Positions 57,321 through 64,000 of a stretch of 64,000 nucleotides of DNA are shown here, piece by piece. The notes below the pieces were generated by a model, which had not been told where the DNA came from, made no database searches, and saw nothing but the letters and a program-made list of their open reading frames with translations. Position numbers and translations under genes: made by a program. The DNA comes from Sialis fuliginosa (taxonomy: Eukaryota; Arthropoda; Insecta; Megaloptera; Sialidae). Position 1 is the stretch's first letter. Each line of letters begins with the position of its first letter. Location: contig OY540813.1 of assembly GCA_961205875.1 (NCBI GenBank), positions 186,001-250,000 on the forward strand, read 5' to 3'.

Positions 57321-57673
57321 GGGGAACTTGGGGAGGGTTGATCACCCACTTTGATTTTAGACTCTATTTTCTTTACTTTTTGAAGTATTAGAAAATTTTT
57401 CAGGCCAAACGATTTAGAAATTATCTATCCATTGATAGTTTGAATAAGAAGTAGATTGTGTCACAATTTAACTCGTTATTTATTGAAACTCTTAATTGAC
57501 AACTATTACCATGTGTCCCCTGTGTTAGGGAGACTTGTTTACCCCTGATTGGGAGATTTGATCAGATAGACAATTTCTAAATCGTTTGACCTGAAAAGTT
57601 TTCTAATATTTCAAAAAGTAAAGAAAATAGAGTCTAAAATCAAAGTGGGTGATCAACCCTCCCCAGGTTCCCC
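57321..57673. mobile_element. Family E foldback MITE, TA-flanked
   Basis: GGGGAACTTGGGGAGGGTTG with ATCACCC and, inverted, GGGGAACCTGGGGAGGGTTG are the ends, flanked by TA (57319-57320, 57674-57675). Arms extend well over 100 bp on each side (TTTAGACTCTATTTTCTTTA mirrored). The centre has GTGTCCCCTGTGTTAGGGAG. Confidence 0.85.
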
Positions 57674-58024
57674 TACTGAATATTAATACAAACAGTTGTT
57701 TTTTCATTTTCTGTAAGTTTTGAAAATTTTGAATATTTTGCATTTTTTAGTTGATATAATCCTTTAAAACAAAATTGAGTCTGTTTTCAATTAATGTTTA
57801 TAATTTATTTTTATTTTAATTGATTTAAGAAAAAAAATTAAGGTTACCAAGTGTCCCCTAGGGATCGACCCTCCCCAGGTTCCCCTAGGTATTCATTTTA
57901 ATACAAATTATATGATAGAAGGAAAAAACTTTATTTTAATTTTTTATTTTCATAACTATACAGAGATGAATTTCTATATTATTATTATATGAAAATATGG
58001 TACCTTTAAGCTACTCATTGATCA
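57674..58024. other. AT-rich DNA with a solitary family E end
   Basis: GTGTCCCCTAGGGATCGACC and CTCCCCAGGTTCCCCTA at 57851-57888 is a second right end of family E. Confidence 0.6.
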
Positions 58025-58045
58025 CCCCCCCCCCCCCCCCCCCCC
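58025..58045. repeat. Poly-C tract (21 C)
   Basis: Pure C run next to GATCA in AT-rich DNA. Confidence 0.85.
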
Positions 58046-58289
58046 TTTACTAAAATTCTTCCAGCTGCAGATTCAAGCAAAAAAATGCAATACACGATGC
58101 AAAAAGTTTTTTTTAACAAATATCTTATTAACAAAATATTTGATACCTCGTTGACGCATGCATTTTTTTAATCTTAAACGCAGCGTGCTAAATAAGCTTC
58201 TCGCGAATTACACACACACACACACAGACACTCACACTCACACACCCGTAATATGTTAGCGGTAACAAACTATATAATAATATCTTGTA

Positions 58290-58760
58290 CAGGATGGTCC
58301 GGTTTGGGATACAGATATTTTAAGAGCTGATTCCAGATCCAAACTTGGTATAGTGAATTTGTAGGTAACATTATAACACAGCAAGATAATGATAAAAAAT
58401 ACCACATATTATAGGTACTTTTGGAGAAAATTCATAAAAATTTTCAAAAAAATAAACCTATTTTTTGACTTTGATGAGCAATAACTCTGAACTGGAAACA
58501 CAGTTCACAATAACGCTAATACTGAAAAATACGTTAGTTAATTACCTATGAAACTGACTTATTGTGGTTGCTCTAGTTACGTTACTTTGGAAGTTATGAG
58601 AAAATCTTTGTTTGAAAATACTACTCGGAAGGAAGTTTTTAAACACCCTGTAGCTCAGAGGGTGTTGAAGATAGACCCCATCTTCCCGTACAATTTTTTA
58701 CTCACAATGAGCCAACGAATCAGCTTTTAAAATATCTGTATCTCAAACCGGACCATCCTG
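58290..58760. mobile_element. Mariner-like MITE, TA-flanked
   Basis: CAGGATGGTCCGGTTTGGGA and CAGGATGGTCCGGTTTGAGA (inverted) with TACAGATATTTTAA are the ends, with TA at 58288-58289 and 58761-58762. The 60-codon plus frame at 58548-58730 (PVAQRVLKIDPIFPY) shows no transposase motif. Confidence 0.88.
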
Positions 58761-60058
58761 TATATATATGTATAATATGGTCTACGTGCCATATCGCAAA
58801 AAATATGAACAAGATAACAGCGAGTGTGTCAGCGAGTGTGTAAGCGAGTGTGTGTGTGCGTGAGCCTGGTTATTTGCTTCTGTTGTTGAAATTCTAAACC
58901 CAGATCACGTTCGTTTGAAGATATTGGTTTCAAAAATTCCACAAATATATCGTATATATTTTTAACCGATTTCAGATAAACTGCCCTGGTCGGGACAAGA
59001 CTTTTTTATACATCATGATACAGAAAAAATTACATAAGTTAACACTTTCTGCTAAGAAATTGAATATAATTAACTACATTACATTAATTGTTGTTTTTGT
59101 TGATGTTCGAGATATATTTTAATTCTATTCTGTGATTTTATTTCAAACGTTTTTATTATAAATCGTTATCATAGTTTTCCTGTTTAAAAAAAATGTTGTT
59201 TTGTCAACAGTTGTAAGAAAAAATGCTTTTAATTTCATAGGTAACTAGATTATTCAAACATATTATTAAAATGAATTTTAAATAAAAACTAAAATTATTA
59301 TTATTTGGTCAATTCAAAAAAGATACAAAAAAAAGAATAGGACATAAATTATAGATAATAATATTCTCTATAACTTGCATCTAAAACATTTTTTTCTAAT
59401 ACGTACCGTTTAAAAAAGAATGCAAAAAAAAAATAAATAAAAAGTATAACTCTTCAAAACAATTTTCCATTTTAATTAAACACGTTTTTCAAACTAACAA
59501 CTGACAGCTCACTCGATAGGAATATTTTCTTTTTTCACCACACCGTGGCGTAGGATCTAATTGTAAGACATATACCAAAATCTACATTCAAAATTTCATT
59601 AAATAAAAAAATCTAGACTATATAAATATTTTTTTTATTTATTGAAAACATTCGTAAATTCTAAATAACTTAACATAAATATCATCTTTATTTGCGTAGA
59701 ACTTTTGCATTTTAGTCAAGGTCCCTTTGTGAGAGAACTCACCAACATAAGGTAAGTTTATGTTCTTGTGTCAACACAATCGACAGATAAGCTAAAGTAA
59801 GTAAACCGTTTATGTAAACAGAAATATTCTAGCTTGTTGAACGCTCGGCTATTATCTAGAATTATCGTTGACATTTTCTTCCTTCAAATGTCAATATATG
59901 TGTATATTCAGATACAGAAAACAAAATACCTCATTCAAATGTTTTATCTGAACCAATCAAAAGCTACAGATATTTTCTGTCGTTTGGCAAAATTACTGGC
60001 TTTAAATTTAGAGAAGTTTTATCAATAAGAAAAAAACGTCACTTGATTTTGGTTTTTT
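58761..60058. other. AT-rich intergenic DNA
   Basis: GTGAGTG/GTGTGTGCGTGAG simple sequence near 58820-58862. The rest is featureless. Confidence 0.4.
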
Positions 60059-60290
60059 TCCATGTCTGTGTGTCTGTCCCCTGAATCCTTGTCACACGCA
60101 TAACTCATGAACCACTGACTGATATTAATTAAACTTGTTAGGTCTATCTTGAGGACGGTCTCATTTAAAAATCAATGAATTGAGGGGTGACATCCAAAAA
60201 TAGTTCTTTTTTCAAGATACCTCAAGAACGACTCATTTAACGTGAAAATTATATATTTTTTTTTTGTAGAGCATTCAATTTCCTATAAAA
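60059..60290 (-). mobile_element. Family A fragment A8 (inverted)
   Basis: TGTCTGTGTGTCTGTCCCCT, CCTTGTCACACGCATAACTC and GTAGAGCATTCAATTTCCTA match the central part of family A in reverse; both ends are missing. Confidence 0.75.
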
Positions 60291-60320
60291 AAGGTCACAA
60301 TATACAAAAAAAAAAAAAAA

Positions 60321-61065
60321 CATCTGCCAAGTAAATGCGCAGTACTTCCTCGTGCTAAATTCACCAAAGATAGTTAATTATTCAATAATTTAAATAAAAA
60401 CCGATAGTGTTTATAAAAATTGCCTGGCATTGGTTAACCATTTAATTTTTATACAATTTTATTAAAAAATATTAGATCGAAATTTTTCTTAAAACGCACC
60501 TGAATATTTTTTCATATATTTTTAATTTTTTGACAATTTCAATCTAAATCTACATTTATGCAAATGTCAAAATGACATTTAATATATCCAAGCAAATATC
60601 AATTTAGAAAAACAAAACACGAATTTTAAAAATAAATTGATATAAATCTTTGTAAGGGAATATTTTACAACAAACGTTGTAGACCTATATTATAAGAAAT
60701 TTAATGCTCTACAAAAAATATTCTATAAAATTTCCACGTAACATGTGTCATTCTTGAGATATCTTGAAAAAATAAATATTTTGGGGTGTCACACCTCCCC
60801 CTTTCACACGATTTTGAAATAGGACCGTCATCAAGCCAGACCCAACCATCCGACCAAGTTTCAATAACATCGGTTCAGTGGTTCATGAGTTATGTGTGTG
60901 ACAAGGATTCAGGACACAGACAGACAGACAGACACGGAACGAAAAGTGTTTGCGTTGACGTAAAACGGAAACATCAATTTAAAATTTTGAAATCGGAGAA
61001 CATTTATTTTGTCTCAATCTGAAACGATCACAAAGCTTCTCGTATCTTCGATATTGCGAAGAAGC
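60321..61065 (+). mobile_element. Family A, near full-length copy A9
   Basis: CATCTGCCAAGTAAATGCGC to CTTCGATATTGCGAAGAAGC. With A4 it defines the family: inverted TGCTTCCTCG-type ends, a ~720-745 bp body, a CAGACAGACAGACACGGAAC run and no transposase. Confidence 0.88.
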
Positions 61066-61502
61066 AATAAAAACATAAGCAATTTTCGGGTAGGTATATA
61101 TGTTTTATTTTAATCACGTTTCGCTGACGTTGGATTGTTTTGGCTACAGAATTCCCTACGCTATCTATATATGCATATTATTATTATTATTGCTATAGAA
61201 CTATTTGTCGTTGTTGTTTTATTTTGGATTCGGTGCGAGTGACCTTTGCCTATAGCCGCATGTTTTTTGTTTTATTTTCGTGGCCGCCTAACTTTGCACG
61301 ATAAATAATTTAACCAGGTCATTCGTATTTTGTTCGATTTTATTCTGCAATAAAAATTACTGTCTAAAACGAAATTATCAACAGATATTTTTAGATTTGT
61401 TTTAAAAATAAATTAACTGATAACATAATTTTATTTTTAAAAACATGGTTTAACCGTAATTTGGATATTTTTTAAATAACATTTAATATAAAAAATATCT
61501 AG
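61066..61502. other. AT-rich spacer
   Basis: No gene recognised. Confidence 0.35.
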
Positions 61503-61995
61503 GTACCAAGTAAATGCACAGTGCTTCCTCGTGCTAAATTCACCAAAGGTAGATAATTATTCAACAATTTAAATAAAAACTGAGAGTGTTCAGTTAAATT
61601 GCCTGACATTGATTAACAATTTTACTAAAAAATTGAATTCGAAATTTTTATTTAAAAAAAAATCGATTTTTTATACAAATTGAGATAAGACTTCGTAAAG
61701 GAATATTTTACAACAAAAATTGTGGTAACTAATTTTATACAAAATTAAATCATCCACTAAAAAGATTCTATAAAATTTTCACGTAACACGTGCCGTTCTT
61801 GAGATAAATTGAAAAAATTACTATTTTGGGATGTCACTCCTCCCCCTTACACACGATTTCGATGATTTTGTAATAGGACCGTCCTCAAACCAAACCCAAC
61901 CATCCGACCAAGTTTCATTAATTTAGGTTCAGTTATTCATGAGTTATGCGTGTGGCAAGAATTCAGGGGACAGACAGACATGGAATGACAAAAGA
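61503..61995 (+). mobile_element. Family A copy A10, right end lost
   Basis: ACCAAGTAAATGCACAGTGC starts the copy and GGGGACAGACAGACATGGAA is its last shared segment. The closing ~90 bp are missing. Confidence 0.82.
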
Positions 61996-62309
61996 AATTG
62001 ATTTTTAAGAGAAAAATCGACGTTTTTTTATAGAGTTTAAGAGCCCCTTTTGCTGAATCAAGGCCCTAGGCAGTAGCTCTATTTATCAACTGATACAACG
62101 TTCCACTTATTGTTTTAGTACGTTATGAATTCAATATATTACAATTATTATTTTGATGAAGCAAAATAAAGTAATAAATTATACATTATGCATGTACACG
62201 CTTCTAGTGTCATTCTTTAATAGACTCACAGACCCCCCCTTTTATTAAATCATTATTAGTTAGGAGGCAATCCCAATGCGCGAATTATAAATATAAATAT
62301 ATAAATGTA
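61996..62309. other. AT-rich spacer
   Basis: CAAGGCCCTAGGCAGTAGC near 62058 looks like an old hAT-type scrap. No gene. Confidence 0.4.
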
Positions 62310-62685
62310 CAGTCGCCTGCAGAACTCGTCTGGCACCCTAAAGGTTAGAATCACTTACAACAGATTCCAAATTTAAAGACAAACATCAAGTTTAATATAT
62401 TTAAATACTAAAATTCGGAATATCAAATATTTATTGGCACAAAATTTACGTATACAATTTTCAATAGATTACATAATAATTTAATTGCACAAATATATAT
62501 GAGTACCTATGTATTATAAACGAAGAGTAGTTCTTTATCTAGCAAATGAATTTCTAAATATCTGTCTTTGTTTGATACATGGAGAAATGATTTAAATATT
62601 ATAATTGCTCAAATGGGAGGAGCCTACTAAGTTTGTGATAAACGAAAATGAATACAAACTGCAAGACCATTAATGCAGGTGACTG
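62310..62685 (-). mobile_element. Family D MITE, copy D3 (inverted), TA-flanked
   Basis: CAGTCGCCTGCAGAACTCGT to AATGCAGGTGACTG, with TA at 62308-62309 and 62686-62687. Nearly identical to D1. Confidence 0.9.
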
Positions 62686-62708
62686 TACATTGTACGTTTT
62701 GGAAATTA

Positions 62709-63196
62709 GGTACTGGCACCAGTCTTGGCAGGGACCCCAGTAATGGCAAATTAATTATTACAATTTCTGAATATTAATCTATATACATTTAACTGTCTTA
62801 CAGCGTGATTTGATCACATGAGGCCAATAGCTGTCAAAATGGTGAACATTTTAACTAATTATTAGTATAATTTATTTATTAATTATAGCAACTGCTTTAC
62901 ATTGTTTCAAATTTGACTCTTTTATATATTTTGTACTCATTAGCAAGTGTCCATCACTGCGTGCTCATTACTGGTTTTACTTTATCCATTTCTGGAGAAA
63001 AAACATAAACAAAATAAAAGGCTATGATTTAAAAAAAAAAAAACTATATTTGGTGACTTTGGTAATTAAGTTGATTAAATAAAGAGTTACTTGTTTTATT
63101 AGTAACATGCGTTCATGAGATTTACAGAAAGAAGTCCGTCAATCACAAAAACAGTAAACCTTGCTCTTATAGCGGCCATAACTAGTGCCTTTACCT
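62709..63196. mobile_element. Family B MITE, copy B11, TA-flanked
   Basis: GGTACTGGCACCAGTCTTGG to AACTAGTGCCTTTACCT, with TA at 62707-62708 and 63197-63198. It follows D3 by only ~20 bp, mirroring the D1-B7 adjacency at 39.9 kb. Confidence 0.87.
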
Positions 63197-63204
63197 TAGT
63201 TTAA

Positions 63205-63289
63205 GAATATATTAACGTGGGGTCTTATAGAAAAATTCCGGAACTTAAAAAAACGCACTAACGAAGTTCCACTGTATATTATTTTAAAT
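63205..63289. mobile_element. Terminal fragment of a second pogo-like family
   Basis: ATTAACGTGGGGTCTTATAG, CACTAACGAAGTTCCACTG and TA match the family represented at 63846-63973. Confidence 0.55.
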
Positions 63290-63823
63290 TAAAAGCTCTT
63301 TATTCGCGGGGTATATGCTCCATAAATATGCCGCGAATACAGAAACCGTGAATACGGAATGGTAATTTATATGGGATTATAGGGGGGGATACGTTCCTAG
63401 CTGACAAAATAAATAAACAAATACAATATTAAAAAATCAATTTAATTGAAGTTTTTGACCATATTGATTAATTATTATCTTCAGGCTTAGGCAATGGTTT
63501 AAAGAATTTTGTAAATTTTTGTTGCTTGGCAGTTTTTAAAAGCTCCTTCAATTCAGACTGATATTCAGCAGTGGCATTAGCAATTTGCCTCTTAAAAATA
63601 AGACTTCGTTCCATAGACGGATCAATTTTCATAAAGAAATCACAAAGCTCATTTGCCATTCTTAAACCTTCACTAAGATTTTTCAAATTAAATGTCACGT
63701 TTCCTGATTAGATTCGCGAATAAAGAAATCTTTAGCCGCGAATATAGGAATTGGGTCGCATTTTTTTAATCCGCGAATAGTGAAAACGCGAATGAAGGAA
63801 GCGCGAATAAGGAGCTTTTACTG
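63290..63823 (-). mobile_element. Pogo/Tigger-type deletion derivative
   Basis: On the minus strand the end reads CAGTAAAAGCTCCTTATTCG then CGCTTCC, followed by TA. The opposite end has AAAAGCTCTTTATTCGCGG. CGCGAATA repeats sit inside both ends. The interior keeps only the transposase C-terminus (63468-63698), so this is an internally deleted copy of an autonomous pogo-like element. Confidence 0.75.
63468..63698 (-). pseudogene. Tigger/jerky-type transposase C-terminal remnant
   Basis: The 76-codon frame contains GLRMANELCDFFMKIDPSME, RSLIFKRQIANATAEY and a K-rich QKFTKFFKPLP tail. This matches the C-terminal region of pogo/Tigger (and domesticated jerky) transposases as I know them: a MADELC-like helix, a DPxxxRSLxFKRxI motif and a basic TxFFK tail. 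The DDE catalytic domain and the N-terminal CENP-B/HTH region are absent. The ATG is probably internal to the original gene. Confidence 0.62.
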
Positions 63824-63845
63824 TACAATATTGGAACTATCTTAT

Positions 63846-63973
63846 TCAGTGTAACCTCGTTAGTACATTTTTGGAAAGATTGAGGAGAAAATACGTACTA
63901 ACGAAATATTTTAACATAGGGTCTTGAATTTCGGGACCTGAAAATAAAAACGTATTAAAGAGGTTCGACTGTA
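63846..63973. mobile_element. Pogo-like terminal region, possibly short MITE
   Basis: AACCTCGTTAGTACATTTTT at left and, inverted, GAACCTCTTTAATACGTTTT at right with a CAGTC end (CGACTGTA). The left end is slightly decayed (CAGTGTAACC). Confidence 0.6.
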
Positions 63974-64000
63974 TATTATTTATCTTTGACAAACAATAGA

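Noticed and set aside
1..64000. CRISPR arrays, bacterial operons or viral genes
   Set aside because: Nothing with regular short repeats and unique spacers, no ribosome-binding-site-led gene series and no viral protein signature; all tandem arrays have units over 100 bp without spacers.

Overview
This is a strongly AT-rich, gene-poor stretch of animal nuclear DNA, almost certainly insect and most likely Lepidoptera. Three things point that way: a spliced secreted C-type lectin with the lepidopteran immulectin signature (30141-30747), Helitron ends with the typical lepidopteran 5' TCT..ATATAAA and 3' CTAG/T structure, and eukaryotic splice sites throughout. There are no operons, rRNA or CRISPR, and I saw no tRNA. 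Almost all listed open reading frames are chance frames in repeats.

Only one gene looks intact: a six-exon, 232-codon single-CRD C-type lectin on the + strand (28525-30747) with a TATA/initiator promoter, a signal peptide and a polyadenylation signal. A second, decayed gene on the + strand (3650-5052) has five recognisable exons and a DUF4806-like C-terminus, but carries stop codons and homopolymer frameshifts. A pogo/Tigger-type transposase C-terminus survives at 63468-63698 (-), and an exon-like frame sits inside a TTAA-flanked element at 31574-31825 (-).

The rest is a dense mosaic of non-autonomous DNA transposons and minisatellites. Left part (1-13.4 kb): two related ~210-220 bp tandem arrays (1-760, 5215-6080) bracket a complete hAT-type element with an 8-bp target duplication that contains a very long inverted repeat (1352-3159) and the DUF4806-like pseudogene; then short tandem arrays and a large palindromic element with a CAGTGGCG terminus (9846-10665). 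Middle (13-31 kb): copies of the two dominant families, called here A (TGCTTCCTCG inverted ends, ten copies) and B (TA-flanked, AGGTACTGGCACCAG termini, eleven copies), a poly-C minisatellite (21256-22095), an intact non-autonomous Helitron (23791-24686), a TA-flanked mariner-like element (25645-26450), then the lectin gene with a second Helitron in its fourth intron. Right part (31-64 kb): a TTAA-flanked element, more A/B copies, family D (TA-flanked, CAGTCRCCTGCA), Harbinger-type (41310-41787), two small hAT-type (42601-42799, 50942-51144), three further mariner/pogo-type elements and several nested insertions.

The most informative points are the hAT-type foldback element whose unpaired loop lies in a very cysteine-rich reading frame; the lectin's internal exon/intron duplication, one copy of which preserves the empty site of the Helitron in the other; and the lectin's missing canonical calcium/sugar-binding residues. 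I found no coherent multi-gene system.
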